Origin: Icerya purchasi
Taxonomy: Eukaryota > Arthropoda > Insecta > Hemiptera > Monophlebidae
Length of the DNA: 64,000 nucleotides
NCBI GenBank assembly: GCA_039619475.1
Contig: CM077116.1
Span: 25,307,191 to 25,371,190 of the forward strand
Direction: 5' to 3'
Shown: positions 1-11,289 of the stretch, piece by piece
Layout: each line of letters begins with the position of its first letter
Position numbering within the stretch: position 1 is the stretch's first letter
Position numbers and translations under genes: made by a program
The notes under the pieces: generated by a model
The model's database searches: none
The model's input: only the letters and a program-made list of their open reading frames with translations
What the model was told of the DNA's origin: nothing

Positions 1-250
1 TGTCCGCCAAAATTTCGGGCAAACTCTTCTCAAAATTAAAATGGTTGAGGAGATGATCCATCGTTACAGGTACTCTACAAACATCACAAATGGTTTTTGG
101 TTGTTTTTGGAACAGACGATTATGTGTAAAGATGCTGTTATGCGAAGACGAGCTAGTGTATACTCCATCGTAGCAGGTTTTTCTTAATTTTGAATAGTTT
201 ATGAATTCGACAATTTTGCTCCTATTCATGTTGCCAAATGGAGTATACAT
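1..250 (-). pseudogene. Non-LTR retrotransposon C-terminal tail (zinc knuckle), truncated by window edge
   Basis: Read on the minus strand, a continuous frame runs from about 250 to 1. It contains SIFTHNRL, then CDVCRVPVTMDHLL, then PEILAD. A Thr-His-x-x-Leu stretch, a Cys-x2-Cys-x7-His knuckle and a loose IL motif occur in that order at the end of I/Jockey-type ORF2 proteins, after RNase H. The copy at 56246-56653 shows the same order. The final knuckle cysteine is not visible here, so the copy is decayed. An upstream stretch (RSKIVEF, SKLRKTC) may be its RNase H-knuckle linker. The family is inferred by pattern only. Confidence 0.55.
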
Positions 251-1963
251 GTTTTTTTAGTTGGCTCTTCAAATTTTAGTTTTTTTTTTTTGCTTATTTG
301 GGCTCTAAATTTCGCACATTGTTGTATACACTGGTGTTCCACCGAGGCAGGTTATAGGCCGAAGCTATGAAGTTTGCTGAGCATATTCCGCCACTCAATA
401 CCTAGAGGCTTTGGAAAAATGTTTTTTTTTTTTTTCATATATACTTGTATAAAATTCGAGGCCGCATTTGGGGTTTGTTGGAGTTGAGGATCAGTTGACG
501 CGATATTTTAAAGATAGTAGAAATATTCTTCCGAGTTGGAGTGGCGGGATGTTAGTTTCTGCATGTAGGCTATCTCTATTGGGATACAGTGTGCCTGAAA
601 TTAGTCTAATTTCAGTTACACATTCGATTTCGCTGTCGGTGTGTTTTCCGGTTATTTTTTTTTTTTACCTATTTCAAACTGTGCACCGCGTAATGTGCCG
701 ATGAAGCTAAATTTTTTTACTGCTACATTAGAAAAAAATATATTCAAAAGTGTCCGGAATCGATTAAAAATAATAATTTTTCTGTTACTTCCGCTTTAGT
801 CGGATTCTTGTCACTTATAATGGTTTACATATTAACGTTTCTATAGTTAACTTGAACTTTCTACGGTAAATTGGTTAGACAGTGGCCGTGATAATCATCG
901 AAAGGCTACCGCGCTAGTCTGAAATACTTAAGCGCGTCCGAATAAATTAGAAAACTTAATTTTTCACTTTCACGTATCGTGACAAGTATATATTACACAT
1001 ATAGAAAGCTGATCTCGGTTTTTGATACGAGATTACGTATTTTCAAAAACGCATAAATCTTTAATAGTAAAAAAAAAAAAAAAGAAACGGAAAAGGAGTC
1101 TAATTTATCTACATTAAAAAATATAAATCAATGCGATCGTTCTTAGTCAAAACATTTTCGATGATTTCCAAAAGTCACGATTCTCAAACGAAATAATTTA
1201 CCTAGTAGTGCTTTACACTTTTAATTAAGTAATTCGAATAAAATGTTTCTTTTTTTTGGGGGGGGGACTATAATAACTGGCCGGTAACAAGACAACAGGC
1301 ATAAATTAACCAACAAACCGTACCGATGTACAGTAGCTGTAGTTGGCCACCGCTTCCGATACGTGTTTATTAATTCTTATTCTCACTGGCTCATGATGAT
1401 AGCAACCCGTCTGTGTATACACGTACATATGTTGTACATCTTTTTATTTAATGAGGGTGTTACTGAGACTGCGAGCGGATTAATTGAAACGATGATTCAG
1501 TGTCGAGCTTGCACGCAACGAGACCCCATTAATTTGGAGTATCCGGTTCTTGAGAGATCTGCTCGTGTACGTACTGCGGGATGTTTCGTTTAGGCAAACA
1601 GAGATCGTTATTGAATTTTTTAATGTTAATCTATTTCTCAAACTACCGTACGTGTCGTGTACTGAAATATAATCGGACACTGGTTTGAGTTGTTCGATAC
1701 CCCACAGTTGTAACCTACTATTCGAGCTACGTCATTTTAAAATAATCGCTGCAACGATATGAGCTGTCCTTCACATAAGTTGAATTGAACGCTCGAAATT
1801 ACGTTAACACTGCGTGAGTTTTTAAATTATTTTTCTTTTGTGGACATGGTATTTTTTGTTTTTCATTATTATTATTATTAATGTAACTAAATTTATATTA
1901 ATGTACACGTGTTGAAGTGCAGTGAACGGCCGAAGAAAAGTAAAGGAGATTTGATGAATGTGA
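251..1963. other. AT-rich sequence without a supported gene
   Basis: Short open frames only (the longest, 468-704 and 1363-1593, lack splice sites and recognisable motifs). There are poly(T) tracts near 272-290 and 421-435, a poly(A) tract near 1071-1083 and a short G run near 1257-1267. This is probably intronic or intergenic DNA with old unrecognised repeats. Confidence 0.4.
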
Positions 1964-2250
1964 TCAAACTCGGATTTCCAAGACATTTCCGGAACAGGAA
2001 TTATTGAGACAATTATATTGAAGGACGAAGGCTTGAATAGTCATGGAGCACCAGTTGAAAAGACGGACCAAAGTATTAGCAACAGAAGAACACACTTAAA
2101 CAGATTCGAAAAACCAAGAATCATCGTCGACAATATCGCAAGATTTCAAAGCAGACGCGGCGCCCGCATAGGAAATATTTTTGAATAAAGGAACATGTAA
2201 GAGAAAGCAAAAAAAAAAGAAAAAAAAACCAAAAACGAAAAAATACAATT
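1964..2250 (+). pseudogene. Possible retroposed coding fragment with AATAAA and A-rich tail
   Basis: A frame without ATG is open for 74 codons (1964-2188) directly after a TGA. Its composition is protein-like (HLNRFEKPRIIVDNI, FQSRRGARIG). An AATAAA overlaps the stop codon at 2184-2189, and an A-rich tract begins about 20 bases later (2209 onward). That order (frame, polyadenylation signal, A tract) is what a retrocopied mRNA 3' end or a retroelement 3' end leaves behind. I do not recognise the peptide. No target-site duplication was identified, and A-rich tracts are common in this window, so chance is possible. Confidence 0.3.
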
Positions 2251-3698
2251 TTTCGCGAATACTGGGCGTTCGTTTAACTTCCTACCGCTACCTCACAAAA
2301 AGTCGAGCCTCCATGTTGTAAGCGTAACAACGTTGCTTTTTGAAAAAATGCGATAAAAATCTTTATAAGGTAATAAAACCTTTTCTATAGATCCTCTGAT
2401 GCCCGGTAAGAGAAGAAACTCGGCTGATGTCGGACATAACATAATTTTTGCCTACTGCGGTGTAGGCGTATTCGTGGCAGATTCAGTCATTTTACCGGGA
2501 AGAAAATGTGGTTCGGTGGTATCCGAGCTGACCAGTTGGTCATCTGTCAATTTTGGTTTTCTTCTATTTCGTAGGATTTTATTAAAGCCGCATATATAGA
2601 GAATTTTCGTAGGATTTTATTAAAAGTTATATAGAATCGTGTCGAAGTAAACGACTAAGTAAATGAACGTGAAAAAAAAAATAGATGGACAAAAAGAAAT
2701 TTCGAATTTTGAACGGCAATATACCGTTCATCTGATTATGGAGAAGAAAAAGGTACGGCTCCTTCGATATTCGAAGATCAGCCGTGGAGCGATATTGGGC
2801 TTTTGTTTCGTTTTTTTTTTTTTTTTTTTTTTTTTGCTCCATTAAAGTTGTCCGGAGGTTAATTATAAGGAAGTTCTTGCCCGAATAAAAAATTATGTTC
2901 TAGTTTTCAAGTGTTTGAGCATTCGCCATTAAAAACATTCGCGCGAATACTGACCAATTTTCTTTTTCTTATTTACAATCTGTAATACTATAAATAAGAG
3001 AAAAATAAGAGCGGTTTGTGAATCCTGTTCGTTGGAAATAATTAAAAATAATGTTAGCTGTAATAGACTGTAGCGTCGAGCACCGTTTCAAATCCACAAA
3101 TTTTTAGTATATACCTTTTCTCCAATTGGAATACGCTCCGCTGCAAGTTGTTTGAGCGGTAGTTTCTTTCTCTGGTGTCCGACTAATAGTCTTTTCTCTA
3201 GGTTAAGAATTTTTATTCAAAGCCACACGCCACTTAACCTGACCTCCCGTTAAAGAAGAGAAAAAAGAGTCGGTAAAAATTTTACGAGTGGAAAATTCGG
3301 TTAATATGGTTACATTTTAATTTACAGATGTTCCAGATATACTGAAATAATACCGATCTGACAGGGTACAGTGTCTGTAAGTTTTAAGTTGTTCTGATAA
3401 TAGAACTTTTAATCTACTTTATTTTTTTAAGCGTATTTCGCAAATGCGTTAAAAAAACAAAAGAAAGAATTTAAATCTGCGCATTTTCTTTTTTGGCCGG
3501 TGCTGATTTTTTCTTTTTTTTTTTTTTTTTATCAACAAATCAAATTTTTGTTTGTGTTAGTTGTTAATTTTTATAATTACACCGCTTTTCGGGGCGCACT
3601 TAACATTTCAAAAAGTCTTCGGAGGTCCTTATTTTTTATTGCAAAAAGTAATAATATTTTCAAATATATTCGGGAACGCTAGTCTTAATCAACATCAT
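2251..3698. other. AT-rich sequence; short direct duplication at 2568-2625
   Basis: A roughly 20-bp phrase (TTTCGTAGGATTTTATTAAA) occurs twice about 37 bp apart (2568 and 2605), a local tandem duplication. A long T tract lies at 2812-2835. A splice-like pair around 3327 and 3377 encloses 49 bp with stops in all frames, so no coding exon is called. Confidence 0.4.
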
Positions 3699-3942
3699 CA
3701 ATGTCCATTACCGTGTACGTTGACTAATATTTGAGCAATCTTTTTCGTCTATCCTGTACATTTCGAAACAGTTCAACGGTGGACACCTCATACCCCATTG
3801 TGCCAAGCTTTGTATCCACGTTATTCTTCTTCTTCCTGGTGATCTTTTCTTTCCTTGCATCCGAAGTTGAAGTGTACTGTATTGTTTCGGATGGCGCATT
3901 ATGTGTCCAAAGTATTTTAATTTTCCGTGTTTAATGTCTTTT
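3699..3942 (-). pseudogene. Non-LTR retrotransposon ORF2 C-terminus (GHIMR / GRRR type)
   Basis: The minus strand reads KHGKLKYFGHIMRHPK, then LQLRMQGKKRSPGRRR, then ITWIQSLAQW, ending at a stop near 3708. This order (LKYxGHIMR, QGK, GKRxxGRRRxxW, L-x2-W) is the well-known C-terminal tail of many arthropod endonuclease-reverse transcriptase ORFs. No RT domain precedes it in the window, so this is a 5'-truncated fragment. The frame is mostly intact, suggesting moderate age. A second, more decayed tail of related architecture lies at 34205-34460. Confidence 0.7.
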
Positions 3943-4521
3943 ACTATTTTTTTTTAAACTTATTTAATCGATTTAACACTTCGGAGTTTCGCATTTTGCC
4001 CGTCTAGTTTTAATAACAAAATGAAAATACGAATGATGATTAAATTTTGATGCGGCTCTGCCGGTGTGTACGTTTTCAAAAAGTCTACGTTCGTTGGCTG
4101 AATAATGGTAAACTGAAGTCATTTTCAGTTTTCACGTACAACGAAGGAACACGGCTTAGTTGATCAACGAAAACATTTTGTCGATTCGAACATTCGAACG
4201 CAGTCAGTAACAGAAGGATACGACTTATGAAATTACAACGTTAATTAAAATTAAGACGCTAACGCGATGTTAAAAAATTATTTTTTTTTCACATGAAAAT
4301 TCAATATACTTGGTCTTTAAAATAAGAAGAAAAAATAATTAGTTTTCTTTTGAGTATCTTGAAAAAATAAAGACTTAATTCACATTTCACTTTCTATTTT
4401 CACTAAAACGGATGAATCTCTTAACCGGTAATGTAGGTTCAATTATTTTGCTTTTTGTAATACTTATCCATTCAGATAAGACCTAATTCAGTGTGACGGC
4501 AGTATGCGTTTCGGAACTTAC
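3943..4521. other. No supported feature
   Basis: AT-rich sequence with no recognisable motif. It is immediately downstream, in transcription order, of the minus-strand exon at 4522-4632 and would therefore be intron of that gene. Confidence 0.4.
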
Positions 4522-4632
4522 TTTTGGTTGCTTCGCCACTATTTCCCGCCTTTTTTCGTTCTCTTTATGTTTTTTATCTTCCTCCGATTTGCCGTATTTG
4601 TATGCAAACAGATGATATAATTGCACTATGTC
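4522..4632 (-). CDS. Internal coding exon of an unidentified minus-strand gene
   Basis: On the minus strand a pyrimidine-rich acceptor (TTTCCCTTAATTTCAG) is followed by a 111-bp segment and then a strong donor (AAAA|GTAAGT). Only one of the three frames is open, and it spans exactly 37 codons, so the exon is phase 0 at both ends. The peptide begins DIVQLYHLFAYKYG and continues into a highly charged stretch (KSEEDKKHKENEKRRE) ending IVAKQPK, probably a helical or linker segment. I do not recognise the protein, and no partner exon was found. The gene may be nested in the large robo intron or lie upstream of it. The splice sites and single open frame are seen directly; the function is unknown. 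Confidence 0.6.
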
Positions 4633-5513
4633 CTGAAATTAAGGGAAACAAAATGACTTTTGTATATTCAGGAAAGTAAACACTTCAGGCAAACTTATAA
4701 AAATACTCGAAAAAATGAAGTTGCGATTTTTTTTTTTTTTTTAATGATAAAATTTAAATTTAAATATGGAATCCGATGGTTTTTATTTCAAATGTAAAAA
4801 AAAAAAAAAAGCAAAATCTATTATATAATTAAGCGTAAAAAGTGAATATTTTACAGCAAACGTTCATAGAGATCGAAAGGTATAATCTAGTGTGCATTTA
4901 AAGCGGGAAAAAGTTAATCTGAATTTGAGTATTTGATGTTCAATTACGGTTTAAGTTATGTGTGCAGAGCACTGTTTTGGGCAAGTCGCAATTTAGATGT
5001 AACACCGATTTAGCCGTTAGGTTGTCGGTGGAAAATCTGCGAAAAAGAATTAGTCACGTTAGCGGAATACGGAAAGTACGTGAGTTGTTTCCGAGTCAAA
5101 TCGCGTGCCGTCCACTGCGGAAGGAGCCGGTCGGATGCGCTGTTTATAAATTCGAATCAGCTCTTTTTCAGTTGACCGACCCTGGCCCTTTAATAAATCG
5201 GCAAAAAGTGGTTCACAGCGATAGTAGTAAATCAGGCCCCGGCTGATGGGCCCCAAAGGGAGGTTCTGTTTGTTTGTTGTTAGAACGTCATTAAATGGCC
5301 AGTTCCTGTTGTCTGTCCATCGTCCTCGATCCTCCGCGTATCCTCCTCTTTTATTTTACAAGACAACTAACTAATTTGGAAAGTTTTGGCACTAGCTTTA
5401 CTCGTCCAACAGCTTTGGCCATATATTTTATCCGGCAGAGTTTCCCCGTTCGAACAACACGTGTGAAAATGTATACTATATACATCTATCCATACATACA
5501 TACATATATACGT

Positions 5514-5578
<65 letters not shown>

Positions 5579-6039
5579 AAATGTATTAGTGTGTATGTAT
5601 AACCGTTCGTACAACAAAGTTGGTCTGTAATATTATGTATGGATAAGAGACGATGTATTTGTATTCTACCAGTGTGTAGAACTGTTTATAATATAAATTT
5701 AAAAGTTTCTTCTTGTTAGTTCACACATATCATTGGACACAAGTTGCGAGAAATATTGGTCGACAACTTAACTTCTCGGGCTATTAACAACATACTCGAG
5801 TCTCGAGTTTACTTCTCAGTTCGGCAATAATATATCACCCCAGATGCTTGTTTAATAAATTACAATTTTCCAGCTAAAATTTATGTTTAATTTCTCAGTT
5901 TGCCTATTGCAATATTCCCCAGACATTAACGTGAGTTATATAATTTCTGTAAATAAAAATCTACGTTGATTAACTTGTTTTCGTATCTGTGAGCACAATA
6001 TCTAAAAGCATTTCTACGGGTCGTATTTTCGCTTATCCG
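4633..6039. other. Intron/intergenic DNA with a (TA)n microsatellite
   Basis: A (TA)n tract occupies about 5520-5580, preceded by CATA-type repeats. A more GC-balanced stretch, about 4960-5260, is open on both strands (94 and 65 codons), but the products are unrecognised and no splice context was found. It may be conserved non-coding sequence. Confidence 0.45.
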
Positions 6040-6440
6040 AGACGTGTTCAAAAAATAACGAAAATTTTTATTTTTCGGGAAAAAAAGCTATTTATTCGTC
6101 TACCATCAAACTTGTTCACTTCAAAGTAGTTTCCATTGGATATTGTGAGCGTTTCTTCCGGTCCATAGAAATCGATCCTTGGGATAGCTTTTAGCTCTTT
6201 CAGCGATGCGTTCTTAATCTCGTCTATGCTTGGAAAATAACCACACTTTAAGCTTCTCTTCGTTTCTGTGAATAAAAAAAAAGTCACACGGCTGGTGAAC
6301 ATAAAGACCGCTGAGTGTTACGGCGAAAAATTCACAAACAAGCGATGAAGTGTGAATAGGTGTATTATCACAGTATAAAAGATATAAATTCGTTTGCCAA
6401 AAATCCAGCCTTCCGATCCATAAAACAGCCTTAAATGAAG
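6040..6440 (-). mobile_element. Mariner (DD34D) transposase C-terminal relic
   Basis: Minus-strand reading gives DNTPIHTSSLVCEFF, then after a frameshift CDFFF, then SIDEIKNASLKELKAIPRI and ISNGNYFEV. These match the end of mariner transposases in order: the second catalytic Asp (DNxPxHT), the third Asp of the DD34D triad (PCDFF), the SIDEIKxASLKELKAIP helix and the SxGDYFEG-type tail. The region ends in GTGTTCAAAAAATAAC near 6046, which resembles a mariner terminal inverted repeat. The N-terminal half and the other terminal repeat are absent, and frameshifts break the frame, so it is inactive. Confidence 0.75.
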
Positions 6441-8869
6441 TGCATTTATCATTTTCTTTATCAGTAAAAATATCACAATATAATAATCCTCTTTTAATTA
6501 ATAAATATAACCGCTGTTTTTATCAATTTAAACGGTATTAACATATTATTTTTTTGATTAATTAGTACTTCACTGGGGCACATTTACTGTCAATATTTTA
6601 TACGACCTATAGCTTTGTTATATCTGTTTTTTTGGGTAATAAAGATAATCAAGGAAGCTTTTATTGGGTATGCTTCTCAGACTTTATTTTTGGTATATAT
6701 CGAAGTTTTTCTCTTATTTTTCTTCGTTAATGAAAAATAGAAGACAAGTTCTTACTCAATCATATAGCTTATAAACATTATTTTATTTCGATTCATATTA
6801 TTGCTAATAAATTTAGTATTGAAGGCTCATTGCGTTTTGCTTGAATGTACTTTAGCGAGTGGCAATCGAACTAATACGAAACATTTCAACAAAATCATCT
6901 GCTCACGGAACATAGAATGAAATAATAAATGATATTTTAAAATTAATAATATTTCAGAAGTAATTCCGAATGAATAAAAAACAGTTTTTAAGCATTTCTT
7001 ATATTATACAGAATACTAAATATCGAAAAAAGCGCCGTGCAACGGTATTAAATTTTAACAGATATTTAGCTGCATCAGATCTGCTCTTTACTTCGTAACA
7101 GGTATAGTAAATTGATGTAAATAATACGTGCAAATAACGGATGCAAATAACAAATACGGATATTAGTAAGAACTTGTGAATAGCGCGAACAACCGAGTAT
7201 TGTCTTAAATCATTATAACGATGTATGTTATCTTTAATATAAACAACTAAACAATAGCAATAGTAAATGTTTATGCATACATATTCATAGTCGTACTATC
7301 TGTGTCTATAAGAGACTGGTAAATAAGCCTTAAATTTTCCAATGTGTTCGGAAATATTCTACATGGGCTTAAAGTGTTTCTTAGTTCACAGACACATGTA
7401 TTTCAAGTGCAAGGTCCCGAAATAAAGCAGTGGGCTCGGCCTCCTTGCCTGACTGGCAAATAAGATTGAGAACAACGGTAAAACGCAGCATAAAAAAATT
7501 GATGGCTTTAAATGAAAAAGGAACAAGAAAATAACATAATTAAATATAATGCGCTCGAGAAAAATTATCACGGAGAAAATCAAGCGTGTTAATCATACAA
7601 TTATGCAATAATTAGGTGATAGTTTAAGCTTTTTGATTTCATGCAGGTATTTTATGTGAAATGAGTATGTAGAGTTATACTTGCCCAAAATATGTATTAC
7701 ATATAGAGTAAAAATGTCTCTCGAGTATTTGTAAATCTTCCAGTGATATATACGATTCCAAGCTACGGATTAGACTGCACGTTTCTAGAGAAAATGAAAA
7801 TTAAAAAAAAAAAGGAAAAAAGACTCCTAACCGGGAACGAGAAACTAATTAGTAAGATAATACGAATTATATTTTTTTATATATTTCTTAATTAGTAGAG
7901 TTACATTTTATATTTCATCTTTAAAACTCTGGTCTGCTGCGGCGTTAAAAAGAATCCTAAAAATACTACAATTTCAAAATATTTTTTAAAAAAATGTAAT
8001 TGAAATTTATCCGCATAATCAAAAAATTTAATAAATTAAAAATAAAAGAAACGCGAAGGAAAAATAATTAACTAAACGGATTATCGTTCTACGGTCCAAT
8101 ATCGTATTTTTTTTTGATGCCCCCCCCCAAAAAAAACCAACAAAAAACTAGATAAATACAAAATATCGTGAATTTAAATTCGAATATAATTTTTAAAATC
8201 CATGGATAATTTTTACATTAACAATGTGCTGAGCCGAAGCGGAAACCAAAATTTCCGTTTTACAATCACTTTAACTATGGTAAAGAGAGATTTTCTTTTT
8301 TTTTTTGTCGGTAAATTTTGAATATGCTTATGTAAATTTAATGTATGTTAAAAAATAAATCGCCTCATTTGATCTTAAATGTATGTTAAAAAATATGACA
8401 CATATATAATCAACTATTAACTTGTAGAATAAATTATCCTTTAAGAATAGGTATAAGTTTACCAAATTAATAATCGCAGTTAAAAAATCTTAAAAAACTT
8501 TGTTTTTTTTTTCTACCGAGTAAATTGAATATCTTCGTAAACTCGACTAGCAAACGCTTAAATAATTGCTCACTAGTTGTTACACTGATAATTAAGGCAG
8601 ATATTTTAATGCTACTTTTCCGAGGGGACTGTGTGTGTGTGTATGACCCGGCTTTAAAATATTATGTATACGGGATTTCTTTGTAACCTTGGTGCTAGAA
8701 AATAACGTTGAACTGATAAATTTTCTCATCAGAATAATACGTTATTCAATCGGGAGATTCAAAAGAATTTCGAAATTTAAACGTGACCGCTAAAGTATAA
8801 AAAAGATCTGCTAAGGTGCATGGAGTTACATTTTTTTCGTTTATATCTGTGAAAAGTAAATGACGCAGA
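6441..8869. other. AT-rich sequence, no supported gene
   Basis: No open frame with recognisable content. A near-identical 17-bp phrase (ATGTATGTTAAAAAATA) occurs at 8341 and again near 8379. Homopolymer A/T tracts and a C9/A6 junction near 8120 are the only other patterns noticed. Confidence 0.4.
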
Positions 8870-9035
8870 CCGCGTTTGTTTATTCCCATTGGGGCTGTCA
8901 CTCATTCGATCCATAAATTTTCTCTTACCCTGGCTAGAGGTCGAGCTTAAGACACTGAGCTTGATAACCTGTGAACACTCTAGGTACCGGCAATAAAAAT
9001 AAATAAATAAATAAAAATAAAATAAATGAAAAAGT
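8870..9035 (+). mobile_element. 3' end of a retroposon with an (AAAT)n tail
   Basis: A non-AT-rich segment (from about 8880, through CACTCTAGGTACCGGC near 8975-8992) runs directly into TAAA/AAAT repeats at about 8990-9033. A unique segment ending abruptly in a short A-rich tandem tail is typical of SINE or RTE-like LINE 3' ends. No coding sequence or A/B box was seen, so the family is not assigned. Confidence 0.4.
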
Positions 9036-10224
9036 AAAGGAATAAAAAGGTTCGGGGACTGGATTAAGAATTCTTTTTTATCGTTTTCTTCGGTGATAAA
9101 TATATTTTACACGCGAAATACATTAATCAAATATTTGATTCCTATAAATAACGTTCGGTTGATCTCGCGGGCATATTTAAACCTTAAATATCTCCGAAAA
9201 TTTAAAATTATTCCAACTGATATAGCATGAATCAAGAGCGTACCGATCTAGGCTGTTGCGCCCGGTGGTAATAATTTTAAGAACAAAGAACAGGTTTCAC
9301 AGTATTAGATGGAATCGATTATCGAGCTATTTTCTAGATGAATTATTTCGACCTTAAAGTTGGAGGGAGCGATGCGAGAACACTTGTGAGGACACATCGT
9401 TTAATACCTTCGCTTATGTTTAAGTCGCATTTACATTAGATTCGGTCATCGATTTTAACAAGAGCGTTTCTTGTCCAACTTTTATTAGTCGAATTATCCG
9501 GGTAAGTACAATTTCATGTTTCCGTATCTGGTCTGTTCGTTATCAAAAGAGATCGTAGTCTTTGCTGCGTAACATAATTTTTTAATTTAAATACCGGCGA
9601 TGCAGACACGCCAGTGGGAGACGGTGATTTTCGATTAATGTAGTTATGTAAATTGCGTGAGCGGACAGTACTACTTTCAGTAATATGTAAGTTCACTAAA
9701 ATCGGAACACACGCGATAGTTGGAGATTATCTACACAAGTTGGAAAATCGGAGAACCGAATATTAAATTAAAGCCCGCTTCAAGTGAAGAGGATGATAAT
9801 TGCAGCGGCATTAGGGATTTTTTAATTTCATTTTATATTAACTACCGATTTTTAAAAGAAACATTGAACACCAATCGGGGCGCGATGTGTTGTTTTCAAT
9901 TTGAAATGTTCGTTCATGTACACACACACACACACATTAGATCAGGCTCGAATATCGGATATTCGATAAATCACGCAACGGTTGAAATTACGATGTTAGG
10001 TAAAACGACAGTTTCTAACCATACATGTGTACTACCGCGCACATACACACACACACACGCATGTACAGACACGCATGAAGTTCCTCAGAATACCAAAAAA
10101 ATATGTCGAAGCGATTGAAAGTTTTACATAAAGAGGCAGGGTTGAGTAATAGTGATACTATTGAATTATGAAATAATTTGGTATTGCGGATATTAGATTG
10201 TTAAGGTGATGTTATAATTTGCGA
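9036..10224. other. Unannotated sequence with CA microsatellites
   Basis: (CA)n tracts at about 9919-9936 and 10043-10060 fall inside an otherwise unrecognised 132-codon open frame (9720-10118) on the + strand. The frame is rich in His/Thr codons because of the repeats and is probably not a gene. A donor-like GG|GTAAGT at 9499 has an upstream acceptor-like TTTACATTAG, but the enclosed 68 bp is open in two frames and matches nothing I know. Confidence 0.35.
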
Positions 10225-10400
10225 CGAAAAAGCTATAGCGTAGCCGGTTAAGCGCAGTGGTTTTTCCTTCGAGTGGAATTCGAATCTCATTACTGAGTGT
10301 ATCGAAAAATTATCGTCACTTACCGGTGGGCTAATGCCCATAGAGTAGTAGGCGAATTGGAGTAGATTAAGAAATAAAGAGAAATCACAAACTATGTTAT
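10225..10400 (+). mobile_element. tRNA-derived SINE (A and B box present)
   Basis: TAGCGTAGCCGGTTAAGC (10236-10253) resembles a tRNA A box. GGAATTCGAATCTC (10275-10288) resembles a B box, about 40 bp downstream as in RNA polymerase III promoters of tRNA-derived SINEs. It is followed by a body with a small hairpin (GGGCTAATGCCC) and A-rich sequence. The cloverleaf is too degenerate for a functional tRNA gene. Confidence 0.5.
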
Positions 10401-11256
10401 ATGAAGAAGTGAAAGAGATGACGGGTATGCCTTAAAAGAAAGAAGGGAAAAATTTTTGTAATCCGGAAAATATTTATCATAAAATTACCAGTATCGGTGG
10501 TATTTTAAGAACATTGCGAAGTGGTGATCAGATTAATAAATATCGCACTTACGCTGTGCTTATAATAATTCCGGCATTCTTGTCACGATGGAATATTAAA
10601 ATGTGAAATATTTTTGGCGTTGTTTTTCCAAAAATAGAAATCGATTTTATGGAACCCAAAAAAAAAAAAAAAATGTTTGATAAAATTTTTAAAATAAATT
10701 TTAAATGCAAAAAGTTCTAAATTTTGTTTTGTGAAATTTTTTCTTTTTTAGTATTTGACAAATTTATTTTCTCCATTTCGAAGAGAAGTGGTAAATGTAT
10801 TGAAGGTTACAGAGAACGCTGATTTGCAGAAGGAATTAAATGCTAACGTGTGATTATGTTCAAAAGGGATTCACCTTTGATATAAAACAAGTTCAAAAAT
10901 GGAAAAATTACACACGGTGTACTGCTTTCTCGTTATTAAACGAAACACCACATTACTACCTGCCGCAGACTTAATTTCTGTAGCGTTACTTTTGATAAAA
11001 TTTAATAGATCGATTCGTTTCGTGCATGAAAAAAATTCGACTTTAGCCTGACATCCTGGCGAACTCTTGGTAGTTTTAGGTGAAGTAAAATGTCAAGGGG
11101 ATATGTTCAATATTAAATAATAACGCACTTTTGAAGTCCTAAGATGATGTCCTAAATTAAATAACAATAACAGTAACTATAGAAACATTTACATCAGTAT
11201 ATCCGCTAACCTCATAACTTATGATTTAATTTTTTGACGAGCTACTCTGTTTCGCC

Positions 11257-11289
<33 letters not shown>

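Noticed and set aside
3328..3376. Small + strand exon between TTTACAG and GTAAGT
   Set aside because: All three frames contain stops within 49 bp.
9426..9498. Upstream robo exon ending at GG|GTAAGT
   Set aside because: The phase needed to join the Robo Ig1 exon (phase 1) contains stops, and no signal-peptide-like sequence is present.
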